Shown here: positions 34,601 to 43,290 of the stretch, one piece after another
Numbering within the stretch: position 1 is the first letter of the stretch
How the letters are laid out: every line of letters begins with the position of its first letter
Source of the DNA: an uncultured Bacteroidota bacterium
GTDB lineage: Bacteria > Bacteroidota > Bacteroidia > 2-12-FULL-35-15
DNA length: 64,000 bases
NCBI GenBank assembly: GCA_903847205.1
Contig: CAINDA010000024.1
Coordinates: 62,001 to 126,000, forward strand
Direction of reading: 5' to 3'
Made by a program: the position numbers and the translations under genes
Notes under the pieces: generated by a model
Databases searched by the model: none
What the model was told of the DNA's origin: nothing
What the model saw: only the letters and a program-made list of their open reading frames with translations

Positions 34601-36356
34601 ATGGAGGTGTTCCGCCTGAAACACTGATTGTCGCACTGCCGGTATTGTTTCCAAAACAATCTATATTTACAATGCTTGGAAATGTATGAGTAAGAGCTGA
34701 AGGAGAAGTGATATGCACCGTATCCGAAAAAGAACAATTGTGCGCATCGGTTACAACTACGGTAAAAGTTCCGGCACCAAGTCCTGTTGCCGTGGCAGAT
34801 GTCTGCGAATTGCTCCACAAATAAGTGTAAGCAGGAGTTCCTCCGGAAACATTCACTGTAATAGTGCCGATGTGATTTCCAAAACAATCATCATTTATTC
34901 TTCCTGAAAAGGAATGAGTCAATGCAGGAGAAGAAGTTATATGCACACTATCGGTATGAGAACAATTGTGCGCATCCGTAACAACAACTGTATAAGTTCC
35001 CGGGCCGAGACCAGTTGCTGCCACAGATGTCTGCGAATTGCTCCACAAATAAGTATAGGGTGAAGAGCCTGTTAATACATTCACAGAAGCGCTTCCTGTA
35101 TTAGTTCCGAAGCAGTTAACATTAATTATATTGGTAAAAGAAAAAGTTACTGGCGGTGATGCTGCTATAGTTACTGTGTTTGTTAAGCTGCATAAATTCG
35201 CGCCTGTAACAGTTACTGTGTAGGTACCAACAGAAAGCCCCACTGCTGTCTGGCTTGTCTGCCCTCCCGGAGCCCATGAATAAGTATAAGGTGCTGTGCT
35301 CCCTGTTGCATGAGCAGTTGCAGTTCCTGTATTTCCCGAACAATAAACCGAAGTGGAAGTTATATTTATTGATTGAATCCCTGTATAATTAACTGTTGCA
35401 ACAGCAGAAACAGTGATGGGCCCGCCGCAGGTATTGTTTACCACCCTTGCTGTGTAAGTTGCAGTATCAGTTGGGCAGACACTTATAGAAGGGGTGGTGC
35501 CGATTGCTGTGTTAGCAGCATTATACCATGTTAAACTATACTGCGGTGCGCCTGTCGGCGTGAAACGCTGCGCATCATTTACTGCTGTCCAGACTGTATT
35601 GTTTCTGCCGGCAACGACAGTTGCCGAGCTGCCGAAAGCATCCTGGATGCCTTCAATACCAAAACCATTGTTCCATCCGGTACAATTATCCTTATTCTGA
35701 ATATAAACATCAATGATATTTGTTGTTTCATACAAAACAATCTGGCTGGTGGCAAATAAAGGATTAGAACATGAAGCGGTACTTACACTGTTCGGGTCGC
35801 CGTAATAAGGAATTTGATAAAAAGAAATAATGAAAGCCCTGCATGGTGCCGTGCCTACAACCTGCCAGTAAATACTCCCCATATTTGTAGGATCAATATC
35901 CTGGTAAGGCCCCATAATGCTATTTGTTGGTAAACTTGCATCCGGTATTCCGGAAGAGCTTGTTAAGGTCCATGGACAGAAACCATTTGCCTGTGAAGCA
36001 TCAAAGGTTACAATTTCATTTGAGCCGATTACTATTTGATTATAAGTGTTTCCATAAAATTGAAAACAAAAAGGGATGTTAATTGCATCAGACCATGTAT
36101 CGTCAATGTTTACAAGTACTGAGGTACCTGCATTAAAAGGAAACGGAACATAAGGCGTAGGCGCAACAGAATAAGATGTTGTTGCAACAGTTCCCTGCAC
36201 GGCCGCAGTAAGTGTTGTACAGCCGCTGCATATATTTACTGTGGAAGGTGTAACGGAAACAGCTGGGCAGGCGGGCTGTGCGTAAGCATTTGTCCCGATT
36301 AAAATCAGGAAGAAACAAATTAAGAAAGATGGATTGAGTAGTATAAATCGCTGCAT
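31656..36356 (-). CDS. giant SprB-repeat surface adhesin with T9SS type B C-terminus
   Basis: The 1566 residues carry a signal peptide ending ...TNAYAQP. Residues about 60-290 resemble the N-terminal domain of the 20563 protein (DDTWSDAINIPFCFQFYGNT, WTAVNDAQRFTPTG). From about 325 to 1330 there are some 13-14 SprB repeats of about 75-85 residues with the core CFGNxTGSATVxVxGGTPxY, then YLWSNSQTS, AxGLxAGTYTVxVTDAHxC. SprB is the cell-surface adhesin that drives gliding in Flavobacterium johnsoniae; the repeat family alone does not prove gliding. A PKD-like module (SWLWDFGDNTTGSG) precedes the type B sorting domain (PNVFSPNGDGINDMFFI ... FLSLVR). It has the largest gene in the window. Confidence 0.92.
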   Translation of the reverse strand: MQRFILLNPSFLICFFLILIGTNAYAQPACPAVSVTPSTVNICSGCTTLTAAVQGTVATTSYSVAPTPYVPFPFNAGTSVLVNIDDTWSDAINIPFCFQFYGNTYNQIVIGSNEIVTFDASQANGFCPWTLTSSSGIPDASLPTNSIMGPYQDIDPTNMGSIYWQVVGTAPCRAFIISFYQIPYYGDPNSVSTASCSNPLFATSQIVLYETTNIIDVYIQNKDNCTGWNNGFGIEGIQDAFGSSATVVAGRNNTVWTAVNDAQRFTPTGAPQYSLTWYNAANTAIGTTPSISVCPTDTATYTARVVNNTCGGPITVSAVATVNYTGIQSINITSTSVYCSGNTGTATAHATGSTAPYTYSWAPGGQTSQTAVGLSVGTYTVTVTGANLCSLTNTVTIAASPPVTFSFTNIINVNCFGTNTGSASVNVLTGSSPYTYLWSNSQTSVAATGLGPGTYTVVVTDAHNCSHTDSVHITSSPALTHSFSGRINDDCFGNHIGTITVNVSGGTPAYTYLWSNSQTSATATGLGAGTFTVVVTDAHNCSFSDTVHITSPSALTHTFPSIVNIDCFGNNTGSATISVSGGTPPYSYSWSNSQTSAAASPLTAGTYTITVTDAHNCSFIDSVHITTPLALSHTFPSIINVDCFGNPTGSATVSVTGGTLPYTYQWSNSQTSAAATALAAGTYTIVVTDAHSCSFTDSVHITSPLILAHTFPIITNVDCFGNPTGSAQISVTGGTPAYSYSWNTIPVQITAFIDTLYAGVFTVTVIDAHGCTFADSVIITTPTGLGVFSPSVTDVNCYGNNNGSATVTPFGGTPGYTDYWYPANQTGPTATGLAPGVDTVRITDNNGCIIKTLVQITQPDSLSEVLNHVNILCYGDSTGTASVAVAGGTPPYTYLWTPGASTSAAVTGLKSGSYSILITDAHGCTHTSSFILTQPAAPLSAVTSVVNVLCNPDSTGAASVAMSGGTPLYSYLWNTGQTSAAISNLPHGNYSVMITDAHGCRDSASVTVTQPSLFTVTPSHTNILCFGNSTGTASILASGGTTAYTYLWTPGNATSAAITGLAAGNYTVQVTDAHACTRTSSFILTQPAAPLSAVSSFVNILCNPDSTGSAGVVVSGGTASYSYLWNTGQTSANISNLPHGNYSVMITDAHGCRDSASVTVAQPQLLTTDSSQVNILCFGAHTGTAGVTPSGGTSPYTYLWNPGGATSASISGLASGTYSVLITDAHACTRSHTFLLTQPASPLSIASSFVNVLCHSNSTGSAAIVVSGGTPAYSYFWSSGQTSSSISNLPAGSYSVMVTDNNGCRDSSTVLITQPTQLSASISHDTSICFGASITESSFASGGTGPYTYLWSPGGAITSSITVSPIVNSSYTVQVTDAHGCAALPLTTAVTIVHMPAPSISVSPADIVFFPETLCFTGDTANAVSWLWDFGDNTTGSGKSICHDYTKMGQYCVTLLETNNIGCSDSVPKCVTEVGAIIPNVFSPNGDGINDMFFISMTMDGITNYTCEIYDRWGIKMTELSLAKPTWDGNTRSGAHASDGTYYYIFSVSWGNNLNIHKQGFLSLVR

Positions 36357-36425
36357 GAATTATAGTTTTATTTTTTTTCGGTTATAACAAAGTTAAAATA
36401 ATATAAATTGGAAGGAGAAAAGAGT

Positions 36426-36456
36426 AATTATAAATTGCTGACAGAGATTTATAATT
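36426..36456. other. perfect 10-bp inverted repeat upstream of the SprB-repeat gene
   Basis: AATTATAAAT (36426-36435) and ATTTATAATT (36447-36456) are perfect inverted copies separated by 11 nt. They lie 70 nt before the start of the 31656-36356 gene and could be an operator or a 5' leader hairpin. The remaining intergenic sequence up to 36643 shows nothing else I can identify. Confidence 0.4.
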
Positions 36457-36643
36457 TGGAGAAATTTTCAAAATGAGAAGCAAAGCCTGTCAAGAATGCT
36501 CTTTCAGTCGATGAGCGGCGGGAGTCTTCCGTTCTTTTTTTCTGAAGCTTGAAAAAATGAGCTGGACCTAAGAAGCAAGGCAAATATCCGGTGCACATTT
36601 CCTCGAACCTCAGCACGTTTTTCTAAAATAAATTTTAAATTTT

Positions 36644-37183
36644 TCAATGAGATGTTTCATCCGTCACCAGCATAGGAGGCTGCATTATATGACTGCATTT
36701 ACTGCAGGTTCTCAATGTTTCGTTCTCATAAAATTCTTTGAAAGTTTCTTGAAACTGAGTCATAATATTAGTGAGCTGAAAATATTTTTCATAGAGCTTA
36801 TTATTGCAGATTTCACAGAACCAAAGCAATCCGTCTTTCTCATTATCTCTGCGCTTACGCTCCATTACCAGACCGATTGTACCTGCTCCGCGTTTGGGGT
36901 TGTGAGGCACTTTAGGAGGCAGCAAAAATATATCACCTTCTTTAATCGGCACATCAACAGCTTTTCCGTCTTCCTGAATATTAACTACAATATCTCCTTC
37001 CAGCTGATAAAAAAATTCTTCACTCTCGTTATAATGACAGTCTTTTCTGGCATTGGGGCCGCCCACAACCATTACAATAAATTCCGTGTTTTCGTAAACA
37101 ACTTTATTGCCTACAGGAGGTTTAAGCAAATGACGGTTGTCATCTATCCATTTTTTGAAATTTAAAGGACTGCGTATTGACAT
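36644..37183 (-). CDS. 3-hydroxyanthranilate 3,4-dioxygenase
   Basis: The enzyme opens the ring of 3-hydroxyanthranilate with O2 to a semialdehyde that cyclises to quinolinate, the NAD precursor, in the kynurenine route. The 179-residue product has the iron ligands H50, E56 and H94 (CHYNESEEFFYQ and PPKVPHNPKRG), the substrate-binding arginine in GGPNARKDCH and the C-terminal rubredoxin-like metal site (C123, C126, C160, C163) of the bacterial enzymes. It is a typical bacterial single-domain member and is complete. No other kynurenine genes are beside it, so the rest of the pathway would be elsewhere. Confidence 0.93.
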   Translation of the reverse strand: MSIRSPLNFKKWIDDNRHLLKPPVGNKVVYENTEFIVMVVGGPNARKDCHYNESEEFFYQLEGDIVVNIQEDGKAVDVPIKEGDIFLLPPKVPHNPKRGAGTIGLVMERKRRDNEKDGLLWFCEICNNKLYEKYFQLTNIMTQFQETFKEFYENETLRTCSKCSHIMQPPMLVTDETSH

Positions 37184-37305
37184 GATTAAGAATGTATATA
37201 ATTTATCGCAGGTCCTTCGTCCGGCTGATTTGACAAGCTATTATTAATCTGGGCTGAAACATAATCTGCAGACAACATTTAGCAGCTGCAGATCAGCATC
37301 ATTTT

Positions 37306-39624
37306 TTAAAGTTTTACAACCAGCTGCAAAGCAATAACGCGCGGCGGTGCAATAGATGCAGGGCGATCCATTACCTCGCGGTTAAATACATTATTTACAA
37401 TAAGCGCAATTTTAGATGTTTTATCTAACTGATAAGCTAGCCGGTAATCTAAAATCATATCCCCTTTATTGTGTTCTAAACGATATTCTCTCATCCCTGG
37501 AAAATATGCTTCATTCTCGAAAAGACCGTCGACACTTTGCATAAAACTATTTGCCCTAATACTAACGCCAGTACTGACTTTTTTATATGTGAATTCAACA
37601 TCGGCTTTTCCTGTGTGCTGGTAACGGTATTTCAATAAATTAGTACCGGATGTATTTTTCGACAATGCATTCATAGTATCTTGTGCAAGGCTGTAATCAA
37701 TCTGTCTTGGATCGATATAGCTGTAACCAATAAGTGCAGAAACTCCTATCGGACCCATTTTGCCTTCTCCTAAAAAAGTTGCCTCTATACCGCGGATGCG
37801 TGTATTGCCGATATTCTGAGATTGAAAACCAAAACCAAAATTAGGCGGGGTAAATGTCGGTGCATAATGTCCAAAAGTAAATTCCATCATGTTTCTGTAT
37901 TCAGTCCAAAAAGCTGCCAAATCAACAAACCCTTTCCAATTGCCCATCTTAACACCTTGCTTCACTGCAATTTCTGAACTCCACCCGCTTTCAGGTGTTA
38001 GAGCAGTATTCGGATAAACATCAAGTCCGCCTGCACTTGTTTTTATGTAACGCTCAGCAATAGTAGGGAAACGAAAGCCCTGCCCAAAAGAAGCTCTTAA
38101 AAATGTTGCTTCTGCCAAATGATAATTTGCTCCTGCACGCAGTACTGGTTTAACTTTTGATTGTTTTGCAATGGGCTTAGATGCATCCATCAGCAAATTT
38201 ATATTCTCTCTTGTTTCAATGGAATCGGTTTTATAATATTCTCCCCGTATTCCGAAAGACAGAGAAAGCTTTTTGAATTTTTTGTCCCACTGAGTATATA
38301 GCGCAGTATTTGTAGTAAAGTGCGTACCGTATATTGCACCGGAATGGACTTCGCCGTAGTTGTATACAGCGCCTGAGGTCCAGGTTAAATCAGATGCAAA
38401 ATGTTTTTGAAATTGGTATTCGGCATAATACATCTCACCATTTGATTCCTGGTTTGTAGTATTCAAATCAACAGTTTTGAAAAAACGTGTTCTCAATGAA
38501 TGCCTTCCGCCGTCTTTCATGGTATAGGTAATAAATGGGTCTATGTTGGTTCGATTGGCACTGTATTTCACTGTTGGTCCTGGTGAAGGATAGTAAGCTG
38601 AATCTGGGTTTCTCCAAAGTGTAAACAAACCGCCTTTGCTGTTCATAATATTAAAATTTACTCCGACAGCCAAACCTGCAATTTTTTTGAAACGATAGCG
38701 CAGGTTTGCGTTAAAGCGGTAACGCTGTTCATATTCAGAATAGCGGTAACCGTCATCATTAAACATATTTCCGCCAACAACTAAATCTAAGTTCCCGATT
38801 TTTTCAGCATGATAGAAGTTCAATCCGGCATAGCTTGGATTTCCGCCCTGCCACCAGTTAATAAGGCTTTCGCGTTTCGGTTTGCTGTAAAAGCCTCCGG
38901 AAACAGCCACTTTTGTTTCAGGTTCATCCTTTGCATAACCAGTACGGAAATTTATTACACCATTCATTGCTGAAGAACCAAACAATGCAGATGATGCGCC
39001 TTTTATTACTTCAACCTGTTCACAATTTTCAATCGGCAGGAAAGTCCATTTTGCATCGCCCTGAGTAGCAGTAAGCATGGGCATTTCATCAACCATAATT
39101 AATACACGGCTTCCTGCACCGTAACTCCAGCCGGAACCTCCGCGGATATTTGCCTGCCCGTCAATTACATTCACTCCCGGCACCTGATCAACTGCCTGGG
39201 AAACTGAAGTTACTGCTTTATTTTCAATCAATGAAGGTTTAATTACCTCCATTGAAACTGTAACATCACTTATTTTCTGTTCGAACTTGCCTGCCGAAAC
39301 CACAACAATATCAAGGGTTTTAGAGTCTGGTTCCAAAACAATATTCTGGCGGATAGTATCATTTCCTTTTCCGGTAATAATTTTTACCTGAGATTTATAG
39401 CCGATATATTTAAACTCTGTTTTGTGTTTTCCTGAAGTGATTTTATAAAAATAGGATCCGTTAATGTCGGTAGATGTTCCTGTAGAATCATCAACGATAA
39501 CACTTGCGCCGACAATTGTTTCTTTAGTTTTTGAATCGGAAACTGTTCCTTTAATAAAAGTGTTTTGTGAAAAAAGAGTTCCTGCAGCCTGTAGGCAGAA
39601 TAATAGCGTAAATGTTTTTTTCAT
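37306..39624 (-). CDS. TonB-dependent outer-membrane receptor with carboxypeptidase-regulatory-like N-domain
   Basis: The 772 residues start with a signal peptide (about 1-19), then a CarboxypepD-regulatory-like domain (about 23-105: IKGTVSDSKTKETIVGASVI), a plug (about 115-225: SQAVDQVPGVNVIDGQANIR, then GGSGWSYGAGSRVLIMVDEM and VEVIKGASSALFGSSAMNGV) and a 22-strand barrel region to the end, finishing in aromatic/hydrophobic IALQLVVKL. It would take up a large or metal-complexed substrate driven by TonB. It has no SusD partner beside it, so it is not a SusCD-type glycan receptor. The substrate cannot be told from the sequence. It is divergent from dprA. Confidence 0.93.
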   Translation of the reverse strand: MKKTFTLLFCLQAAGTLFSQNTFIKGTVSDSKTKETIVGASVIVDDSTGTSTDINGSYFYKITSGKHKTEFKYIGYKSQVKIITGKGNDTIRQNIVLEPDSKTLDIVVVSAGKFEQKISDVTVSMEVIKPSLIENKAVTSVSQAVDQVPGVNVIDGQANIRGGSGWSYGAGSRVLIMVDEMPMLTATQGDAKWTFLPIENCEQVEVIKGASSALFGSSAMNGVINFRTGYAKDEPETKVAVSGGFYSKPKRESLINWWQGGNPSYAGLNFYHAEKIGNLDLVVGGNMFNDDGYRYSEYEQRYRFNANLRYRFKKIAGLAVGVNFNIMNSKGGLFTLWRNPDSAYYPSPGPTVKYSANRTNIDPFITYTMKDGGRHSLRTRFFKTVDLNTTNQESNGEMYYAEYQFQKHFASDLTWTSGAVYNYGEVHSGAIYGTHFTTNTALYTQWDKKFKKLSLSFGIRGEYYKTDSIETRENINLLMDASKPIAKQSKVKPVLRAGANYHLAEATFLRASFGQGFRFPTIAERYIKTSAGGLDVYPNTALTPESGWSSEIAVKQGVKMGNWKGFVDLAAFWTEYRNMMEFTFGHYAPTFTPPNFGFGFQSQNIGNTRIRGIEATFLGEGKMGPIGVSALIGYSYIDPRQIDYSLAQDTMNALSKNTSGTNLLKYRYQHTGKADVEFTYKKVSTGVSIRANSFMQSVDGLFENEAYFPGMREYRLEHNKGDMILDYRLAYQLDKTSKIALIVNNVFNREVMDRPASIAPPRVIALQLVVKL

Positions 39625-39761
39625 AGTATGTTTTTTGAAATCGTTTTATTTAAAAGCCCTTTAGCAGAATTTAATTTGAAGCACTAAATATTCGTTTGTT
39701 TAATTTTTTACTTTTGTTAAAACAAAGGTGCAATATACAAAATATTGTATTTAAAAATAAC

Positions 39762-40862
39762 ATGCCGGAAAGTTTAAAATATAAAATTGCACTGACACTT
39801 ATTCCCAATATAGGCGATATATTAGCCAAACGCCTTGTTGCATACTGCGGGAGCGTTCAGGCGGTTTTTGAAGAAAAAAAAAGTTCGCTTGAAAAAATTC
39901 CGGGGATAGGAAGTGTGTATGCCGATTCGGTTTTTAACCACAGTGTTTTTAACCGTGCCGAAGAAGAAATAAAATTTGTTGAAAAAAATAATATCACGCC
40001 GCTTTTTTATTTAGACAGTAATTATCCAAAGCGGTTAACGCATTGCGAAGACAGCCCTGTAATGCTTTATTATAAGGGGAATACCAGCCTTAATTCAGAA
40101 AAAATAATCAGCATAATAGGTACGAGGGAAGCAACTGAGTACGGCAAAAAAATCTGTGAAAAATTAATTGCTGATTTAGCTGTTCATAATGTAATAATTG
40201 TAAGCGGATTAGCTTACGGGATAGATATCTGCGCACACAAAGCAGCAATTGATAATAAGCTGTCAACCATTTGTACACTGGCGCATGGGCTTGATAGAAT
40301 TTATCCTTCTCTGCATACATCCACAGCTGAAAAAATGTTAGAAAATGGCGGCTGGCTTACTGATTTTACGAGTAAAACAAATCCTGACCGTGAAAATTTT
40401 CCGCGCAGAAACCGCATTGTTGCCGGCATCTCAGATGCTGTAATTGTAATTGAATCGAAAAAAAACGGAGGCTCGCTTATCACAGCGGATATTGCAAACA
40501 GTTACAGCCGCGATGTATTTGCCTTCCCCGGAAGGGTTGATGATATATGTTCGGAAGGCTGCAATAATCTTATCAAACAAAACAAAGCGGCGTTAATTCA
40601 ATCCGCTGCAGATTTGGTTTATATTTTAGGATGGGAGCAGACTAAAAACACAAAGGTGCCTCAGCAGAAAAAATTATTTATTGAACTAACAACTGAGGAA
40701 GAACTTTTAGTGAATGTGCTTAAAGAAAAAAAATCGGTAACGATTGATGACTTATGTTTTGCCTCGAGGCTGCCTATGAGCAAAGTCTCTGCTTTACTGC
40801 TGACACTGGAGTTTTCAGGGATTGTAAAATCGTTTCCGGGAAAAGCGTATGGTTTGAATTAG
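39762..40862 (+). CDS. dprA: DNA-processing protein A
   Basis: DprA binds incoming single-stranded DNA and loads RecA during natural transformation. I use the ATG at 39762 (MPESLKYKIALTLIPNIGDI); the longer frame to 39696 would add a hydrophobic Phe/Leu-rich start not typical of the family. The 366 residues have an N-terminal helix-hairpin-helix region (AKRLVAYCGS ... LEKIPGIGSVYADSV), the Rossmann-like core with SIIGTREATEYGKKICEKL and SGLAYGIDICAHKAAID, then ALAHGLDRIYP-type DNA-binding residues, and a C-terminal winged-helix (LLLTLEFSGIVKSFPGKAYG). It is probably the first gene of a unit with the hydrolase that follows. Confidence 0.93.
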   Translation: MPESLKYKIALTLIPNIGDILAKRLVAYCGSVQAVFEEKKSSLEKIPGIGSVYADSVFNHSVFNRAEEEIKFVEKNNITPLFYLDSNYPKRLTHCEDSPVMLYYKGNTSLNSEKIISIIGTREATEYGKKICEKLIADLAVHNVIIVSGLAYGIDICAHKAAIDNKLSTICTLAHGLDRIYPSLHTSTAEKMLENGGWLTDFTSKTNPDRENFPRRNRIVAGISDAVIVIESKKNGGSLITADIANSYSRDVFAFPGRVDDICSEGCNNLIKQNKAALIQSAADLVYILGWEQTKNTKVPQQKKLFIELTTEEELLVNVLKEKKSVTIDDLCFASRLPMSKVSALLLTLEFSGIVKSFPGKAYGLN

Positions 40863-40865
40863 AGA

Positions 40866-40925
40866 AAATTAATTTGATAATATGTTGATTTGATAATGGC
40901 GTCAATTTTAAAATTTTCGAATTTA
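40866..40925. repeat. TTTGATAAT-rich spacer before the hydrolase gene
   Basis: Tandem variants of AATTTGATAATATG and GATTTGATAATGG fill the gap between dprA and the hydrolase. They resemble the nuoC-nuoD spacer at 3547-3610 and are taken as copies of one AT-rich dispersed repeat. Confidence 0.4.
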
Positions 40926-40930
40926 AAAAA

Positions 40931-41734
40931 ATGGCTTTCGCAGAATTTAAAAAAATAAAAGTTCATTATACCGACAGCGGGAAAGGCCGTGTGATAGTGT
41001 TATTGCATGGGTTTTTAGGTTCGCATGAGGTGTGGAGTGAATTTGTAAAAAAACTTTCTAAGAAATTCCGCGTTATCACGATTGATTTACCCGGCCACGG
41101 CGAAACACCTTCTATCGGCTATTATCACAGTATGGAACTTCTGGCTCAGAGTGTAAAAGCTGTTCTTGACAAAGCCGGATTAAGACGATATATACTTGCG
41201 GGGCATTCAATGGGAGGCTATGCTGCACTGGCATTTGCAGAGTTATATCCGGAAAATATCAGCGGTTTATGTTTGTTTCAATCTACTTCTTACTCTGATT
41301 CTCCTGAAAAGCAAAAGGAAAGAGAACGAGTTATCCGCCTGGTAAAAAAAGAACACAAGTATTATGCTTCTGAGGCAGCATCCGCTTTATTTGCTCCTGA
41401 AAATTTAGAAAAATTTAAACCTGAATTAGAAAAAGTAAAACGAATAGCATCGTCAGTTTCCAAACAATCCATTATAAACAGCCTGGAAGGAATGAAGGAA
41501 CGAAAAAGCCGTGAGCTGATTTTAAAATTTGCTGAATTCCCTGTATTATTTATTATCAGTAAAAAAGACAAAGCGGTTAACTATGAAACCTTGTATCCTC
41601 AAATAGGATTATGCAGATTCCCATCTGTATTAATGCTTGAAGAAACGGGCCACATGGGGTTTTACGAAGAGTCAAAAAAAACAGAAAAGGAGCTTACGGC
41701 ATTTGCATTTCGCTGTTTCAGAAATCGTTTTTGA
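40931..41734 (+). CDS. alpha/beta hydrolase
   Basis: The 267 residues have the hydrolase order: oxyanion loop VIVLLHGFLGSHEVW, the strand-turn ITIDLPGHGETP, the nucleophile elbow AGHSMGGYAAL with S93, an acidic residue in the KKDKAVNY loop and the catalytic histidine in LEETGHMGFYE near 246. No signal peptide is present, so it is cytoplasmic. The substrate is unknown: similar proteins act as esterases, thioesterases or MenH-like enzymes. It follows dprA by 69 nt. Confidence 0.85.
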   Translation: MAFAEFKKIKVHYTDSGKGRVIVLLHGFLGSHEVWSEFVKKLSKKFRVITIDLPGHGETPSIGYYHSMELLAQSVKAVLDKAGLRRYILAGHSMGGYAALAFAELYPENISGLCLFQSTSYSDSPEKQKERERVIRLVKKEHKYYASEAASALFAPENLEKFKPELEKVKRIASSVSKQSIINSLEGMKERKSRELILKFAEFPVLFIISKKDKAVNYETLYPQIGLCRFPSVLMLEETGHMGFYEESKKTEKELTAFAFRCFRNRF

Positions 41735-41787
41735 ATTGCAAAAAGGAGGAGTTTTTTTTTCGGTAATATAACAATCCCATCAAAATT

Positions 41788-43230
41788 TTATTCCGCGATT
41801 ACTTCTGCTTCCAACTTCCTGTTTTTGTGAAAGACATCCACAGCAACCAGCACTGCAATAAATCCCCAGAAAGGAACTGACGCTTTATCAGTATCCAAGA
41901 AATTATTTAATGCCCCATGAACGATATAAGTGATGAAGCCTAGAAGGGTTATTAATACTATTTTTTTTGTTTCATTATCATCTATTGTATAATACAGCCT
42001 GAATCCGGTAAACAATGTACATAGTACTATGCCTATAAATGTGAGCATACCCAATACACCTGATTCGCAAAGGGGGCCGATATACTCGCTGTGGGCATTT
42101 CCTCTATCGCCCATGTTGGTGCTGATAATTGTTTTTTCATGTGCATGCTGAAACGGTGCATATTGAAAACTGTAAGTTCCCGGTCCCCACCCGAAAAAAG
42201 GACGTTCTTTAAACATGCGGAAGGCTGAATTCCAGCGGTTCAGGCGCTCGAGGTTAGAAGCATCTGTAGAAATATTTGAAATCGACTCGATATGCTTATC
42301 AAAATCCTGTGAGGCATCCTGCCTGTTTTTAGCCAATTTCATTACGATTTCAGTCTGAAATGCTAAAAAAATTACGCCGGCTGCTAAAGCAACGAATAAG
42401 ATAGTCCGGAATTTTATGCGAAGCAGCAACATGAAATAAACAATTAAAGCAACTACTAAACTGAGCCATGCAGCCCGTGTGTAGGAAAATATCAGTGCAA
42501 TTATAAAGACTATCAAAAATAAAAATGCAGCAAATTTTATGCTGGAGCTGTATTTTTTATTCATCATAAAAAATAGAAGCGTCGGAAAAAACATTGCAAG
42601 CATAGCTCCGTAAATAGTATGGTCATTGTAAAAGGGAGACATTACATAATTTGCCGGCTCTTCTTTAAATCCGAGCAGATAGTGACTGTATAAGGTATAA
42701 AAAATAACAATAGTGAATGATATTATATACAGCCATGAAAACCTTTTTATATTGCTGTAATCTTTGAATAACTGGGTTGCAATAAAATAAAAAGCAATTA
42801 CAAACCACAAACGTGCTATCAAAAATTTAAATGATACTATGGGCATTTCACTTGTTACACTTGTAATAAAAATCCAGATTAAATTAATTATAATTGCAAT
42901 GGTAATGGGATGTTTCATAACCTTTGCATCCAGAGTGTTTTTATGAAGCTGCTTTAAAATAAAAATAATCATTATACCGAAAATTATCGGTTCAGTAGGC
43001 AGACTGAGCCCCAGCCCCCCTTCTAAATGCTGAAGATTTATAGCTAAAGGGGTAAGAAAAACTACCAATAAAACAAGTTTATCCAAAGAAAAAAGAGCCA
43101 GCAGTATAATAAGAATAGCGGCTGGAATTAAATTAAAATAATAAAATTCCATGTACGTGCATACAGCATTTATCAGTATAAATGCAATACTGAATGCATA
43201 CACCCACTTTATGTTTTTTGACTCTAACAT
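41788..43230 (-). CDS. O-antigen ligase/polymerase family membrane protein
   Basis: The 480 residues have 11-12 hydrophobic helices, with a large outer loop (about 300-350) containing ERPFFGWGPGTYSFQYAP and RGNAHSEYIGPLCESGVLG, typical of the Wzy_C/WaaL family. Such proteins ligate or polymerise polysaccharide on an undecaprenyl carrier at the outer face of the inner membrane. Ligase and polymerase cannot be told apart from the sequence. It lies downstream of two Wzz-type genes and a flippase on the same strand, which supports a polysaccharide role. Confidence 0.85.
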   Translation of the reverse strand: MLESKNIKWVYAFSIAFILINAVCTYMEFYYFNLIPAAILIILLALFSLDKLVLLVVFLTPLAINLQHLEGGLGLSLPTEPIIFGIMIIFILKQLHKNTLDAKVMKHPITIAIIINLIWIFITSVTSEMPIVSFKFLIARLWFVIAFYFIATQLFKDYSNIKRFSWLYIISFTIVIFYTLYSHYLLGFKEEPANYVMSPFYNDHTIYGAMLAMFFPTLLFFMMNKKYSSSIKFAAFLFLIVFIIALIFSYTRAAWLSLVVALIVYFMLLLRIKFRTILFVALAAGVIFLAFQTEIVMKLAKNRQDASQDFDKHIESISNISTDASNLERLNRWNSAFRMFKERPFFGWGPGTYSFQYAPFQHAHEKTIISTNMGDRGNAHSEYIGPLCESGVLGMLTFIGIVLCTLFTGFRLYYTIDDNETKKIVLITLLGFITYIVHGALNNFLDTDKASVPFWGFIAVLVAVDVFHKNRKLEAEVIAE

Positions 43231-43290
43231 TTATGAAATTTATTTTAACGAACAGCGTATCGGTATTAATTCATTATTCGGGAAAACGCT

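Noticed and set aside
36647-37165. 172-aa forward protein opposite 3-hydroxyanthranilate dioxygenase
   Set aside because: It is the exact antisense of a gene with all catalytic residues; the sequence looks like a shadow frame.
39675-39716. Promoter of dprA (TACTTTTG at 39709)
   Set aside because: TTTG candidates at 39675 and 39695 have spacings of 30 and 10 nt instead of 19-21.
41740-41765. Terminator between the hydrolase and the O-antigen ligase-like gene
   Set aside because: An A run and a T run flank GGAGGAG but no real stem is formed.
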